DNA of 64,000 bases from Acidobacteriota bacterium. Lineage in GTDB: Bacteria > Acidobacteriota > Holophagae > Holophagales > Holophagaceae. Below, one piece after another: positions 26,795-36,494 of the stretch. The stretch is taken from contig JACQZU010000020.1 of the NCBI GenBank assembly GCA_016213735.1, positions 62,001 through 126,000 of the forward strand, written 5' to 3'. How positions within the stretch are numbered: the stretch's first letter is position 1; every line of letters starts with the position of its first letter. The notes beneath the pieces were generated by a model. The model worked only from the letters and a program-made list of their open reading frames with translations. It made no database searches and was not told where the DNA came from. A program made the position numbers and the translations under genes.

Positions 26795-27814
26795 ATGGCG
26801 CGGCGCTCCACCTCCCTCCGACTCCTGGCGGCCTGCGCGATCCTGGCCTTGCCGCCCCTCTGGGGCTGGTGGTCCTGGACCCGGGGGGGACCCCTGCAGC
26901 AGGAAGCCACGGTCCTGGTGCGGAAGGGAGCCACCGTGGACCAGATCGCCGACCAACTGGAGCGGGAAGGGGTGATCCGGAACGCCGCATTCTTCAAACT
27001 GTGGGCCCGGGTTCGAAAGCTCCAGCTGCTGCGGGGGGAGTACACCATCGCCCCGGGCGCCAGCCTGGGGGACGTGGCCGGGAAGCTGCGGCGGGGGGAG
27101 ATCCGCTTCACCCAGGTGGTGATTCCCCCCGGCGCCCACGCCTGGAACGTGCAGAAGCGCGTGAAGGAGTTCGTCCCGGAGGAGGTCTTCTGGAGGCTGT
27201 GGAAGAGCCCCCGGCTGGCCCGAACCGCCGGATTCGAGAAGGCGGAGAGCCTGGAGGGCCTGGTGGCCCCCGCCACCTACAACCTGCACCACGCCATGGA
27301 ACCCGAGGAGGTGATGCTGGCCCTGGCGGAGGCCTTCGCCGAGCGGGTGCGCCCCAAGCTGGAGGGCGGCGTGCTCCCGCCCTACGAAACCCTCATCCTG
27401 GCGAGCCTGGCCGAAAAGGAGAGCAATGTCCCCGAGGAATATCCCCGGATCGCGGGGGTGTATTACCGGCGATTGAAGAAGGGCATGCGTCTCCAGTGCG
27501 ATCCCACCAGCCTCTACGCCCGATGGGTCGGAGGGGACCTTCGCTTCAGCGCCCCTCTTCTGGAAGACGTCCGCCGGCCCCACCGCTTCAACACCTACAC
27601 CATCGAGGGCCTTCCTCCCACCCCGATCGCCATCCCCAGTGAATCCGCCATCTCCGCGGCCAAGGCTCCGCTGGAAGGAGGCGACCTCTACTTCGTGGCC
27701 ACGGGCAGGGGCGGCCACCACTTCGCGCAGACCCTCCCGCAGCACAACCGCAACGTCGAACGATACCGGCAGGAAATGAAGAAGGTGCGCCGGAAGGCGA
27801 CCAGCCCCACTTGA
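26795..27814 (+). CDS. mltG: endolytic murein transglycosylase MltG
   Basis: MltG cleaves nascent glycan strands and sets their length at the inner membrane. A basic N-terminus and one membrane helix (about residues 8-28) precede a LysM-like region and the YceG catalytic domain. That domain has the motif LASLAEKESNVPEEYPRIAGV containing the catalytic Glu, followed by LQCDPTSLYA and the PTPIAIPSESAI end. Length from the chosen ATG is 339 aa. The start is not certain: GGAGG touches this ATG, and GTG 26759 or ATG 26747 are in-frame alternatives. Confidence 0.92.
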   Translation: MARRSTSLRLLAACAILALPPLWGWWSWTRGGPLQQEATVLVRKGATVDQIADQLEREGVIRNAAFFKLWARVRKLQLLRGEYTIAPGASLGDVAGKLRRGEIRFTQVVIPPGAHAWNVQKRVKEFVPEEVFWRLWKSPRLARTAGFEKAESLEGLVAPATYNLHHAMEPEEVMLALAEAFAERVRPKLEGGVLPPYETLILASLAEKESNVPEEYPRIAGVYYRRLKKGMRLQCDPTSLYARWVGGDLRFSAPLLEDVRRPHRFNTYTIEGLPPTPIAIPSESAISAAKAPLEGGDLYFVATGRGGHHFAQTLPQHNRNVERYRQEMKKVRRKATSPT

Positions 27815-27917
27815 TTGCAGGGGCTGCGGAGGGTGGCCAGCGCCCAAGGATCCCAAGACCCAGCATGAAGGACCGAAACCCGTTTCCTCTTCGCGCCCCA
27901 CGGGGCCCCCATTCCTG

Positions 27918-28685
27918 ATGACCAAAGCTGCGGCAAGAACCCGTCTGGACCAGCTCCTCGTGCAGAGGGGCCTCTGCGAGACCCGGGCCAAGGCCCAGGC
28001 CCGCATTTTGGCGGGGGAGGTGCTCGTGGGGGACCGCCCAGTCACGAAGGCGGGGACGGCGGTTCCGGAGGACGCCCCTCTCCGGCTCCGCGGGGAGGGG
28101 CTCCCCTTCGTGAGCCGGGGGGGGCTCAAGCTGGCTGCGGCCCTGGATGCCTGGGGGATCTCCCCGGTGGGCTGGATCTGCCTCGACGCCGGAGCCAGCA
28201 CGGGGGGCTTCACCGACTGTCTCCTCCAGCGGGGGGCCGCCAAGGTCTACGCCGTGGACGTGGGGACGAACCAGCTCCACTACAGCCTCCGCTCGGACCC
28301 CCGGGTGCAGAGCATCGAGCAGTGCAACCTCCGCACCCTGGACCCGGCCCGGATTCCCGACCCCATTCGCCTCCTGGTGGCGGACTTGAGCTTCATTTCC
28401 CTGCGGGTGGCCCTGCCGCCGGTCCTGCCCCTCCTGGAACCCGGAGGCGAGGCCGTCGTCCTGGTGAAACCCCAGTTCGAGGCGGGCCGGGAGCAGGTCG
28501 GAGAGGGCGGCATCGTGAGAGACCCGGCCGTGCACCGCCAGGTCCTGGAAGATGTGTGGAGCTTCTTCTCCGCCACCGACCTCCAACCCCAGGCGTGGAT
28601 GGAGAGCCCGATCCGCCGGGGCAACGGCAACCGGGAATTCCTTCTCCACCTCGGAAGGGGGGCTCGTCCGAGGGAGATGCCCTGA
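27918..28685 (+). CDS. tlyA: TlyA-family rRNA (cytidine-2'-O)-methyltransferase / haemolysin-like
   Basis: TlyA proteins methylate 16S/23S rRNA riboses in some bacteria and carry an S4 RNA-binding domain. Here S4 spans about residues 8-65 (RLDQLLVQRGLCETRAKAQ). It is followed by an FtsJ-like methyltransferase with SAM loop CLDAGASTGGFTDCLLQ, YAVDVGTNQLHYSLR, and the DLSFISL and VKPQFEAGREQVG motifs. Length is 255 aa. Target nucleotides cannot be told from sequence. It is followed by the M50 protease gene. Confidence 0.9.
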   Translation: MTKAAARTRLDQLLVQRGLCETRAKAQARILAGEVLVGDRPVTKAGTAVPEDAPLRLRGEGLPFVSRGGLKLAAALDAWGISPVGWICLDAGASTGGFTDCLLQRGAAKVYAVDVGTNQLHYSLRSDPRVQSIEQCNLRTLDPARIPDPIRLLVADLSFISLRVALPPVLPLLEPGGEAVVLVKPQFEAGREQVGEGGIVRDPAVHRQVLEDVWSFFSATDLQPQAWMESPIRRGNGNREFLLHLGRGARPREMP

Positions 28686-28765
28686 ATCAAGGAAGGGCGG
28701 CCCTCCTGGGGCGAGGGGCGCGGGAAAAGGGGAAGCCTCAGGTAGGATGAAGCTTTGGAGCCGGC

Positions 28766-29521
28766 TTGTTCGATTCGATTCCCATCGCCACCATCCTGGT
28801 CAGCTACGTGGCGGTCCTGTTCAGCCTGAGCGTCCACGAGGCGGCCCACGCCACGGCCGCCTACCTTCTGGGGGACGACACGGCGCGGCGGCTGGGGCGG
28901 ATGACCCTCAACCCCGTGCCCCACATGGACCTCATCGGGACGTTCCTGCTGCCCCTGTTGGGCTCCATGGCCAATGTGCCCGTCATCGGCTGGGCCAAGC
29001 CCGTCCCCGTGGACCCCAGCAACCTGACCCGGAAGTTGCGGCAGCGCGTGGGCTACGCCATCGTGGCCGCGGCGGGGCCCGCGTCCAACCTGGTGCAGTC
29101 CTTCATCTTCCTGCTGGCCCTGGGTCTGACCGTCCGCCTCTCCGTGGCCACCGCGGTGCACGATCCCCTGGACGTGTTCATGGGTTCCCTGTTCACCCCC
29201 GTGGAACGATTCCTCGCCCTGGGCACCTTCTCCACCGCCCAGGTGCTGGCCCTGACGCTTCTCGGGCGGCTGGTGATCATCAACGTGGGCCTGGCCCTGT
29301 TCAACCTGATTCCGGCCGGCCCCCTGGACGGCGGGGCCATCCTTCGGGGGTTCCTTCCCTGGCGCTGGCTCCCCCGGTGGGACCGCATGCAGCCCACCAT
29401 CTCCATCGTCCTCCTGGTGATGTTCTTCGTGGGGGCGCTCAAGTACATCCTCATGCCCCTCTACTTCGTGGCCCAGAACTACTACATCGAGCCCCTGGCC
29501 CGCCTCGTCCTTGGAGTCTAG
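28766..29521 (+). CDS. site-2 protease-family (M50) intramembrane metalloprotease
   Basis: This is a 251-aa polytopic membrane protease of the short M50/S2P-like type without PDZ domain. The zinc motif HEAAH (His 24, Glu 25, His 28) lies in the first helix, and the third ligand motif NLIPAGPLDGG is near residue 190. Substrates are unknown. The start codon is TTG at 28766 with a short GGAG upstream. trpS begins three bases after its stop, an arrangement seen in several other phyla. Confidence 0.88.
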   Translation: MFDSIPIATILVSYVAVLFSLSVHEAAHATAAYLLGDDTARRLGRMTLNPVPHMDLIGTFLLPLLGSMANVPVIGWAKPVPVDPSNLTRKLRQRVGYAIVAAAGPASNLVQSFIFLLALGLTVRLSVATAVHDPLDVFMGSLFTPVERFLALGTFSTAQVLALTLLGRLVIINVGLALFNLIPAGPLDGGAILRGFLPWRWLPRWDRMQPTISIVLLVMFFVGALKYILMPLYFVAQNYYIEPLARLVLGV

Positions 29522-29524
29522 GAA

Positions 29525-30514
29525 ATGCAGCGCGTCCTCTCCGGCATCCAGCCCTCCGGTTCCCAACACGTCGGCCACCTCGTGGGAGCCCTGGAGAACT
29601 ACGTGAAGCTGCAGGAGGGACACGACGCCTTCTACATGGTGGCGGACTGGCACGCGCTGACATCGAAGTACGAGCAGGTTGCGGAGATCTGGCCCTCCAC
29701 GCTGGAGCTCACCGCCACCTTCCTCGCGGTGGGCCTGGACCCGGGGCGGGCGACGCTCTTTTCCCAGAGCCTCGTGAAGGAGCACGCTGAACTGCACCTG
29801 CTCTTCAGCATGGTGACGCCCCTTTCCTGGCTGGAGCGGGTGCCAACCTACAAGGAGAAACTCCAGAACTCCTCGGCGGACCTGGGTTCCTACGGGTTTT
29901 TGGGCTACCCCCTGCTCCAGGCGGCCGACATCCTCATCTACAAGGCCCACAAGGTGCCCGTCGGCGAGGACCAGCTCTTCCATTTGGAGCTGACCCGCGA
30001 GGTGGCCCGGCGCTTCCACTTCCTCTTCCAGGCCGAAGTCTTCCCCGAGCCCGACGCCGTGCTGACGAAATTCCCCAAGGTGCCGGGCCTCGACGGCCGG
30101 AAGATGTCCAAGACCTACGGAAACGCGATCCACCTGCGGGACACGCCCGACGAGATCACCCACAAATGCACCCGGCAGATGGCCAGCGACACCAACCGCA
30201 TTCGGAAGAGCGATCCCGGCAACCCGGACATCTGCCCGGTCTTCGAGTTCCACAAGCTCTTCAGCCCGCCGGAAACCGTCCGGATGGTGGACACGGAGTG
30301 CCGGCGGGCGGGCATCGGCTGCTTCGACTGCAAGAAAAAGGTGGCCGACGCGCTCATCGGCCGCATCGAGCCCCTCCGGCAGAAGATCGAGGCGCACCTC
30401 GCGCGGCCGGACGACCTGGAACAGGTCCTGCGGGACGGCAGCGCCCGGGCCCGGGGCGTGGCCTCACGGACGATGGAGGACGTCCGGGCCGCCATGAAGC
30501 TTCCCCGGCCCTGA
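29525..30514 (+). CDS. trpS: tryptophanyl-tRNA synthetase
   Basis: This class I synthetase for tRNA-Trp has the HIGH-type motif HVGHLVGAL near residue 15 and the KMSKTYGN signature near residue 197. [12 protein letters not shown] at the N-terminus and [17 protein letters not shown] mid-protein are diagnostic. Length is 329 aa. A cysteine pair GCFDCKKK near the C-terminus is also found in some bacterial TrpS. The ribosome site AGGA overlaps the end of the M50 gene. Confidence 0.96.
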   Translation: MQRVLSGIQPSGSQHVGHLVGALENYVKLQEGHDAFYMVADWHALTSKYEQVAEIWPSTLELTATFLAVGLDPGRATLFSQSLVKEHAELHLLFSMVTPLSWLERVPTYKEKLQNSSADLGSYGFLGYPLLQAADILIYKAHKVPVGEDQLFHLELTREVARRFHFLFQAEVFPEPDAVLTKFPKVPGLDGRKMSKTYGNAIHLRDTPDEITHKCTRQMASDTNRIRKSDPGNPDICPVFEFHKLFSPPETVRMVDTECRRAGIGCFDCKKKVADALIGRIEPLRQKIEAHLARPDDLEQVLRDGSARARGVASRTMEDVRAAMKLPRP

Positions 30515-30567
30515 GGGGTTCCGGCGATGTGACGCAGGGCACCCGGGGGACACCGGGCAGGTGACGC

Positions 30568-30573
30568 TAGACT
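30568..30573 (+). promoter_or_regulatory. putative -10 element of kbl-tdh
   Basis: TAGACT lies 35 bases before the kbl GTG in the spacer after trpS. There is no clear -35. Confidence 0.3.
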
Positions 30574-30608
30574 GGCCCCGGTCCGGGACGGATCCCGCGA
30601 GGCGCACC

Positions 30609-31799
30609 GTGAGACAGGCCTTCCTCGACTTCCTCTCCGCCGAAACCGCCAAGCTGCAGGAGCAGGGCCTTTTCAAATCCGAGAGGGTCCTGGCAGGGGC
30701 CCAGGGCGCCTGGGTGGAGGTCAACGGCCGGAAGGTGATCAACCTCTGCGCCAACAACTACCTTGGCCTGGGCAACCATCCGGGACTGGTCAAGGCTGCC
30801 CAGGAGGCGCTGCCCCGATGGGGTTTCGGCCTTTCCTCGGTGCGCTTCATCTGCGGCACCCAGGAACTGCACAAGGAACTGGAGGCCCGGCTGAGCGAAT
30901 TCCTGGGGATGGAGGACACCCAGCTCTACAGCAGCTGCTTCGACGCGAACGGGGGCGTTTTCGAACCCCTGCTCGGCGAGGAGGACGCCATCATTTCCGA
31001 CGCCCTCAACCACGCTTCGATCATCGACGGCATCCGCCTCTGCAAGGCCCAGCGCTTCCGCTACGCCAGCAGCGACATGGGGGACCTGGAAAGCCAGCTG
31101 CAGGAAGCGGCGGGCTGCCGGTTCAGGCTGGTGGTCACGGATGGCGTCTTCAGCATGGACGGCACGCTGGCCAAGCTGCCCCGGATCTGCGACCTGGCGG
31201 AGGAGCACGGGGCCATGGTGATGGTGGACGACAGCCACGCCGTGGGATTCATCGGAGAACACGGACGGGGCACTCCCGAGCACCACGGGGTCATGGGCAG
31301 GGTGGACATCCTCACGGGCACCCTGGGCAAGGCCCTTGGAGGGGCCTCCGGTGGGTACATCTCCAGCAGCCGGGTGGTCATCGAGTGGCTGCGGCAGAAA
31401 AGCCGTCCATACCTGTTCAGCAACACCCTGGCCCCCGCCATCGCGGCTGCCGGCCTCCGGGTGCTGGAACTCCTCAAGGAGGGCGACGGGCTGAGGAAAC
31501 AGCTGCGGGCCAATGCGGGCCACTTCCGGACCCGGATGGAACAACTGGGATTCAACCTCCTGCCCGGCGAACACCCCATCATCCCCGTCATGCTCCATGA
31601 CGCCCCCTTGGCCCAGCGCTTCGCCTCCCGCCTGCTGGAGGAGGGTGTCTACGTCATCGGATTCTTCTTTCCGGTGGTCCCCAAGGGCCAGGCCCGGATC
31701 CGGACCCAGATGAGCGCGGCCCACAGCCGCGAGGACCTGGATCAGGCCATCGCCGCCTTCGAAAAGGTTGGCAGAGAACTCGGAGTACTTGGAAAGTGA
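30609..31799 (+). CDS. kbl: glycine C-acetyltransferase (2-amino-3-ketobutyrate CoA ligase)
   Basis: This PLP enzyme cleaves 2-amino-3-ketobutyrate with CoA to glycine and acetyl-CoA in threonine breakdown. The 396-aa product has [40 protein letters not shown], and the PLP-lysine motif [15 protein letters not shown] start at GTG 30609, where family homology begins; upstream in-frame ATG codons add non-conserved residues. tdh follows after a palindromic repeat, making the classic kbl-tdh pair. Confidence 0.95.
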   Translation: MRQAFLDFLSAETAKLQEQGLFKSERVLAGAQGAWVEVNGRKVINLCANNYLGLGNHPGLVKAAQEALPRWGFGLSSVRFICGTQELHKELEARLSEFLGMEDTQLYSSCFDANGGVFEPLLGEEDAIISDALNHASIIDGIRLCKAQRFRYASSDMGDLESQLQEAAGCRFRLVVTDGVFSMDGTLAKLPRICDLAEEHGAMVMVDDSHAVGFIGEHGRGTPEHHGVMGRVDILTGTLGKALGGASGGYISSSRVVIEWLRQKSRPYLFSNTLAPAIAAAGLRVLELLKEGDGLRKQLRANAGHFRTRMEQLGFNLLPGEHPIIPVMLHDAPLAQRFASRLLEEGVYVIGFFFPVVPKGQARIRTQMSAAHSREDLDQAIAAFEKVGRELGVLGK

Positions 31800-31803
31800 T
31801 TCC

Positions 31804-31881
31804 AACGCAAAGACGCAAAGGCGCAAAGTGAGCCGGACAGACGGCCCCATGCCACCCTTTGCGTCTTCGCGCCTTTGCGTT
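31804..31881. repeat. long imperfect palindrome (dispersed-repeat type) between kbl and tdh
   Basis: Two 25-base arms (31804-31828 and 31857-31881) are inverted copies that differ at three positions, with a 28-base spacer. Each arm is built from the unit CGCAAAG repeated at eight-base steps (AACGCAAAGACGCAAAGG... on the left). This matches a repeat type I recognise from many unrelated bacterial genomes, where it is often mistranslated as a TQRRKDAK-like peptide. It could form a stem at the kbl 3' end and reduce read-through or stabilise mRNA. Confidence 0.7.
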
Positions 31882-31905
31882 AAGAATTCCTCCCTGGGGT
31901 GACCC

Positions 31906-32937
31906 ATGAAAGCCCTCGTGAAATCGGAACGCAAGGAAGGGATCTGGATGGCGGAGGTCCCCAAGCCCGAGATCGGACCGAACGACGTCCTGATCCAGGT
32001 GCACAAGAGCGCCATTTGCGGCACCGACGTGCACATCTACAACTGGGACGCCTGGGCCCAGAAGACCATCCCCGTGCCCATGGTGGTGGGCCACGAATAT
32101 GTCGGCGTGATCGAGGCCGTCGGCGACGAGGTCGAGGGCTACAAACCCGGGGACCGGGTGAGCGGCGAGGGCCACATCACCTGCGGGCACTGCCGCAACT
32201 GCCGGGCCGGGAAGCGCCACCTCTGCATGAACACCGTGGGCGTGGGGGTGAACCGCCCCGGCTCTTTCGCCGAGTACCTGAGCCTTCCGGCATTCAACGT
32301 CTTCAAGGTACCCGACCAGGTGCCCGACGAGGTGGCTGCCATCTTCGATCCCTACGGCAATGCCGCCCACACGGCCCTGAGCTTCGACCTGGTGGGGGAG
32401 GACGTGCTGATCACCGGGGCGGGACCCATCGGGATCATGGCCGTGGCCATCGCCCGGCACGTCGGCGCCAGGCACGTGGTCATCACCGACGTGAACGAGT
32501 ACCGCCTGGACCTCGCCAGGAGGATGGGGGCCACCCTGGCCGTGAATCCGGCCGAGCAGGACCTGCCCGCCGTGATGAAGGGTCTCGGGATGACGGAAGG
32601 TTTCGATGTGGGCCTGGAAATGAGCGGGAACCGCAATGCCTTCGAATCCATGCTGGAGGCCATGCATCACGGGGGGCGGGTGGCGCTCCTTGGCATTCTC
32701 CCCCCGGAGTGCTCCGTGGACTGGAGCCAGGTGATTTTCAAGGGGCTCATCCTGAAGGGCATCTACGGCCGGGAGATGTTCGAAACCTGGTACAAAATGG
32801 CCGCCATGATCCAGTCCGGCCTCGACATCACGCCGGTCATCACCCACCGATACGGGATCGGGGACTTCCAGAAGGGGTTCGACGTCATGCGGAGCGGCCA
32901 GTCCGGCAAGGTGATCCTGGACTGGGGGGCCCCTTAG
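31906..32937 (+). CDS. tdh: L-threonine 3-dehydrogenase
   Basis: This zinc medium-chain dehydrogenase oxidises threonine to 2-amino-3-ketobutyrate. It has the catalytic zinc Cys in [22 protein letters not shown] with zinc His/Glu, the structural zinc loop [15 protein letters not shown], and NAD motif [17 protein letters not shown]-type signatures separate Tdh from other alcohol dehydrogenases. Length is 343 aa, as in E. coli. It works with kbl upstream. Confidence 0.96.
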   Translation: MKALVKSERKEGIWMAEVPKPEIGPNDVLIQVHKSAICGTDVHIYNWDAWAQKTIPVPMVVGHEYVGVIEAVGDEVEGYKPGDRVSGEGHITCGHCRNCRAGKRHLCMNTVGVGVNRPGSFAEYLSLPAFNVFKVPDQVPDEVAAIFDPYGNAAHTALSFDLVGEDVLITGAGPIGIMAVAIARHVGARHVVITDVNEYRLDLARRMGATLAVNPAEQDLPAVMKGLGMTEGFDVGLEMSGNRNAFESMLEAMHHGGRVALLGILPPECSVDWSQVIFKGLILKGIYGREMFETWYKMAAMIQSGLDITPVITHRYGIGDFQKGFDVMRSGQSGKVILDWGAP

Positions 32938-33029
32938 GCGAACCCCTCCCCGAAATGTGACGGGGGTCAGCGTCTGGAGAGACCGGGCCCTGGAAAATGG
33001 ACCTCTTGAGGAATGCCCAGGAGCTGCCC

Positions 33030-34148
33030 ATGGCCCAGTACAAGATTGCGTGGCTTCCCGGCGACGGCGTCGGTGTGGAGGTGATGGAAGCGACCAGGAT
33101 CTGCTTCGAGGCCCTCAAGTTCGATGCGGACTACACCCACGGGGACATCGGCTGGGAGTTCTGGCGCACCGAGGGAGAGTCCTTCCCTCAGCGCACCATC
33201 GACCTTCTGAAACAGAGCCACGCCGCCATGTTCGGGGCCATCACCAGCAAGCCGGTCCAGGAGGCCGAGGCGGAACTGGTTCCCGAACTCCAGGGCCAGG
33301 GCCTGGTGTACCGCAGTCCCATCGTCCGGATGAGGCAGATGTTCGACCTCTACACCTGCCTGCGTCCCTGCAAGGCCTACCCGGGGAATCCCCTGAACTA
33401 CAAGGAGGGGATCGACATGGTGGTGTTCCGGGAGAACACCGAGGACCTCTACGCCGGGGTCGAGTTCAGCCCGGTCCCCGAAGAGGTCAAGGCCGTCCTG
33501 AAGCAGCACAGCAAACCCTTCGGCCACTTCGCGGGGCTTTCCGGGGAGGAGTTCGCCATCACCTGCAAGGTGAACACCCGGAAGGGCTGCGACCGCATCA
33601 TCCGGGCTGCCTTCGAGTACGCGAAAAAGTTCGGCTACCCCAAGGTCACCGTCATCCACAAGGCCAACGTGGTACGCGCCACGGAGGGGATGTTCCTGGA
33701 GACCGGCAAGCGCATCGCAGCGGCGTACCCGGGCATCGCGATGGACGACGCCAACGTGGACGCCATCACCATGTGGATGCTGAAGAACCCGAAAAATTAC
33801 GGGGTCATGGTGGCCACCAACCTCTTCGGGGACATCATCAGCGACCTGGCCGCCCAGATGGTGGGAGGCCTCGGCTTCGGCTGCAGCGGCAACATCGGGG
33901 AGAAGCTGGCGGTCTTCGAGCCCAGCCACGGAAGCGCCCCGAAGTACGCCGGGCAGTACAAGGTGAATCCCATCGCCACCATCCTGGCCGGAAAGATGAT
34001 GCTGGATTGGCTGGGGGAGACCGAAAAGGGGGCGCGCCTGGAGAAGGCCACCGCGCTGGTCATCGCCGAGGGGAAGGTCCGGACCTACGACATGGGCGGG
34101 AGCGCCGGAACCTTGGAGATGGGCGAGGCCATCGCCCGGAAATTGTAG
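33030..34148 (+). CDS. isocitrate/isopropylmalate dehydrogenase-family enzyme
   Basis: This is a 372-aa beta-decarboxylating dehydrogenase that would oxidise a 2-hydroxy-3-carboxy acid to a 2-oxoacid plus CO2. Family marks are LPGDGVGVEVMEA, DMVVFRENTEDLYAG, the catalytic Lys region VIHKANVVR, NLFGDIISDLAAQ, and the cofactor loop FEPSHGSAPKYAG. The substrate loop reads SPIVRMRQMFDLYTCLRP, which lacks the Ser-x-Asn pair of typical isocitrate dehydrogenases and is not standard LeuB either. The substrate is therefore open. ATG 33030 (AGGAG six bases upstream) is preferred over ATG 32997. It leads the lyase/CoA-transferase/LeuCD-like block. Confidence 0.88.
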   Translation: MAQYKIAWLPGDGVGVEVMEATRICFEALKFDADYTHGDIGWEFWRTEGESFPQRTIDLLKQSHAAMFGAITSKPVQEAEAELVPELQGQGLVYRSPIVRMRQMFDLYTCLRPCKAYPGNPLNYKEGIDMVVFRENTEDLYAGVEFSPVPEEVKAVLKQHSKPFGHFAGLSGEEFAITCKVNTRKGCDRIIRAAFEYAKKFGYPKVTVIHKANVVRATEGMFLETGKRIAAAYPGIAMDDANVDAITMWMLKNPKNYGVMVATNLFGDIISDLAAQMVGGLGFGCSGNIGEKLAVFEPSHGSAPKYAGQYKVNPIATILAGKMMLDWLGETEKGARLEKATALVIAEGKVRTYDMGGSAGTLEMGEAIARKL

Positions 34149-34267
34149 AGACGATGACCCCCCAAGTCCCGAGGCCACCCAGCGACAGCAAGGAACCCTG
34201 GCCCTTCGCTCCCCGCTTTCCCCGTTGCTCTTGAAGTTTTGAAGGTGATTTTTCCCCCGAGTGCCGC

Positions 34268-35176
34268 ATGCCCCACGTCCTCATCCATGAAGTCGGTCCC
34301 AGGGACGGCCTGCAGGTAGAGGCAAAGCTCGTCCCGACGGAGAGGAAGCTCGACTGGATCCGCCGGATCGCCTCTTCCGGCGTGGACGTGGTCCAGGTGG
34401 GCTCCTTCATGCGCGCGGACAAGGTCCCCCAGATGGCCGACACGGACGAGCTGTTCAAGACCCTGCTCTCCGAAGCCGTACCCGCGCTCCTTTCGGGCCT
34501 GGTGCTGAACGAGAAGGGTCTGGAGCGGGCCCTCGCGTGCGGCGTCCCGCTCATCTGCATGGGGCTCTCCGCCTCCGACACCCACAGCCGGAAGAATTCG
34601 GGGATGTCTGTGGACGAGGCCCTGCCGCGGGTTCTGGGCATGGCGGACGTGGCGCGGCGAGCCGGGCGGAGGGTGCAGGTGAGCGTCCAGAGCGCCTTCG
34701 GCTGCGGCTACGAGGGGCCCATCGACAGGGAACGCGTGATGGACATCGTGGAGGCGTACATGGCTTCGGGATGCCGGGCCATCAGCCTTGCGGATACCGC
34801 CGGGCATGCTCACCCCGCCCAGGTCCGGGACTACGTGGAGCGGGTGCTGGCCATGGACCCCACGGCGGAGGTCACCGCCCACCTTCACAACACCTACGGC
34901 CTGGGCCTCGCGAACGCGGTGGCCGCCATCGCCGCCGGGGCCAGGTGCATCGAGACCAGCGTGGGTGGACTGGGAGGCTGCCCTTTCACCCGGGTTGCGG
35001 CAGGCAATGTGGCCACGGAGGACCTTGTCCATGCCCTCCATCGGGAGGGGGTGCGGGAGGATATCAGCCTTGAACCCCTCCTCCAGGTGGCCAAGGAGCT
35101 TTCGGCCTTCCTCGGGCGGGAACTTCCTGGATGCGTCTACAAGACAGGACCCATCGCCTTCCACGCCCCGGCCTGA
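34268..35176 (+). CDS. HMG-CoA lyase-family enzyme
   Basis: This is a 302-aa DRE-TIM metallolyase. It has EVGPRDGLQ at the N-terminus, SLADTAGHAHP, the metal-binding AHLHNTYGLG, and the catalytic-Cys loop GLGGCPF. The family cleaves 3-hydroxy-3-methylglutaryl-CoA to acetoacetate and acetyl-CoA; relatives act on other 3-hydroxy-3-carboxyacyl- or methyl-substituted CoA esters. The neighbours (family III CoA-transferase, LeuCD-like dehydratase, Icd/LeuB-like dehydrogenase) argue for a role outside plain leucine breakdown, such as citramalyl-CoA chemistry. The CoA-transferase starts 12 bases downstream. Confidence 0.87.
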   Translation: MPHVLIHEVGPRDGLQVEAKLVPTERKLDWIRRIASSGVDVVQVGSFMRADKVPQMADTDELFKTLLSEAVPALLSGLVLNEKGLERALACGVPLICMGLSASDTHSRKNSGMSVDEALPRVLGMADVARRAGRRVQVSVQSAFGCGYEGPIDRERVMDIVEAYMASGCRAISLADTAGHAHPAQVRDYVERVLAMDPTAEVTAHLHNTYGLGLANAVAAIAAGARCIETSVGGLGGCPFTRVAAGNVATEDLVHALHREGVREDISLEPLLQVAKELSAFLGRELPGCVYKTGPIAFHAPA

Positions 35177-35188
35177 ACAGGACGCCCC

Positions 35189-36388
35189 ATGAGACAGAAG
35201 ATCCTCGACGGCATCAAGGTCCTGGACCTGACCAATGTCCTGAGCGGGCCCTTCGCAACCCTTCATCTGGCGCTGCTGGGTGCGGAGGTTCTGAAGGTCG
35301 AGAATCCCCGGGACGGCGACCTTGCCCGCAAGCTGGGCATCCTCCCTGACCTGAACCGGAAGCTCATGGGCACCAGCTTCCTGGCCCAGAACGCGAACAA
35401 GAAATCCATCACCCTGAACACCAAATCTGCCGAGGGGAAGGAGTTGTTCAAGTCCCTGGCCAAGGACGCCGACATCGTGGTGGAGAATTTCCGGCCGGGG
35501 GTCATGGACCGGCTGGGGATCGGCTACGGGGTGCTCAGGACCCTCAATCCGAGGCTCATCTACTGCGCCATTTCAGGCTTCGGCCAGACGGGCCCCGACG
35601 CCTTCAAGCCCGCCTACGACCAGATCATCCAGGGGCTCTCCGGGGAAATGGCCATCAACGGCGACGACCGTCTGACCCCGCTTCGGGCAGGGTTTCCGGT
35701 CTGCGACACCGTGGGAGGATTGAACGCCGCCTTCGCCGTGATGGCCGCCCTGTTCCACCGCGAGCGCACGGGGGAGGGGCAGTTCATCGATGTGGCCCTC
35801 CTGGACAGCATCATGCCCCTCATGGGGTGGGTGGCGGCCAACCTGCTGATCGGGGGCCAGCCGCCCGTGGTCATGGGGAACGACAATTTCACGGCCGCCC
35901 CCAGCGGCACCTTCCGGACACAGGACGGCTTCATCAACATCGCCGCCAACAAGCAGGAACAGTGGGAGGCGGTGTGCGATGTGCTCGGTGCTCCTGAGCT
36001 GAAGACCGACCCGAGGTTCCAGGAGCGGGACACCCGCAAGGCCAACCGGAAGGAACTGACTCCTCTGCTGGAGGAAAGGCTTGTGCGCAGGCCCACCGCC
36101 TCCTGGGTGGAGGAACTCAACGCGAAGGACGTTCCCAGCGGGGAGATCCTGGACTTGGAACGGGCCCTGCGCCAGCCCCAGGTGCAGCACCGCGGGGTCC
36201 TTCAGACGACGGAGGTCCCCGGACTCGGCCCGGTCGAGGTCTTCGCCCTCACGGCCCTCTTCGAGAAGACTCCGGGGAACATCGAAACCCCGCCGCCGGC
36301 GCTGGGCCAGCACAATGCGGAGGTCTTCGGACGCCTGGGCCTGAGCCCATCGGACCAGGCAGAATTGAAAGCGAAGGGCGTGATTTGA
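35189..36388 (+). CDS. family III (CaiB/BaiF) CoA-transferase
   Basis: This 399-aa enzyme moves CoA between carboxylic acids through an aspartyl-CoA intermediate. It has LDLTNVLSGPFATLHLALLG at the N-terminus, VVENFRPGVMDRLGIGY, and the active-site Asp in PAYDQIIQG (about residue 144). GEGQFIDVALLDS follows. The acceptor acid is unknown. Placement directly between an HMG-CoA-lyase-like and a LeuC-like gene suggests a branched C5-C6 dicarboxylate or hydroxyacid. The gene reads in the same direction as its neighbours with small gaps. Confidence 0.88.
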   Translation: MRQKILDGIKVLDLTNVLSGPFATLHLALLGAEVLKVENPRDGDLARKLGILPDLNRKLMGTSFLAQNANKKSITLNTKSAEGKELFKSLAKDADIVVENFRPGVMDRLGIGYGVLRTLNPRLIYCAISGFGQTGPDAFKPAYDQIIQGLSGEMAINGDDRLTPLRAGFPVCDTVGGLNAAFAVMAALFHRERTGEGQFIDVALLDSIMPLMGWVAANLLIGGQPPVVMGNDNFTAAPSGTFRTQDGFINIAANKQEQWEAVCDVLGAPELKTDPRFQERDTRKANRKELTPLLEERLVRRPTASWVEELNAKDVPSGEILDLERALRQPQVQHRGVLQTTEVPGLGPVEVFALTALFEKTPGNIETPPPALGQHNAEVFGRLGLSPSDQAELKAKGVI

Positions 36389-36494
36389 AACCGCAAACCC
36401 CCAGGCCACCCCACTCCCCAGGAAGCACCCGCAAGGAATGGGGTGCGCCCTGGAGTCCCGGGGGTCCCGGGGGCGATATTTCCTGGAGTTTCCC

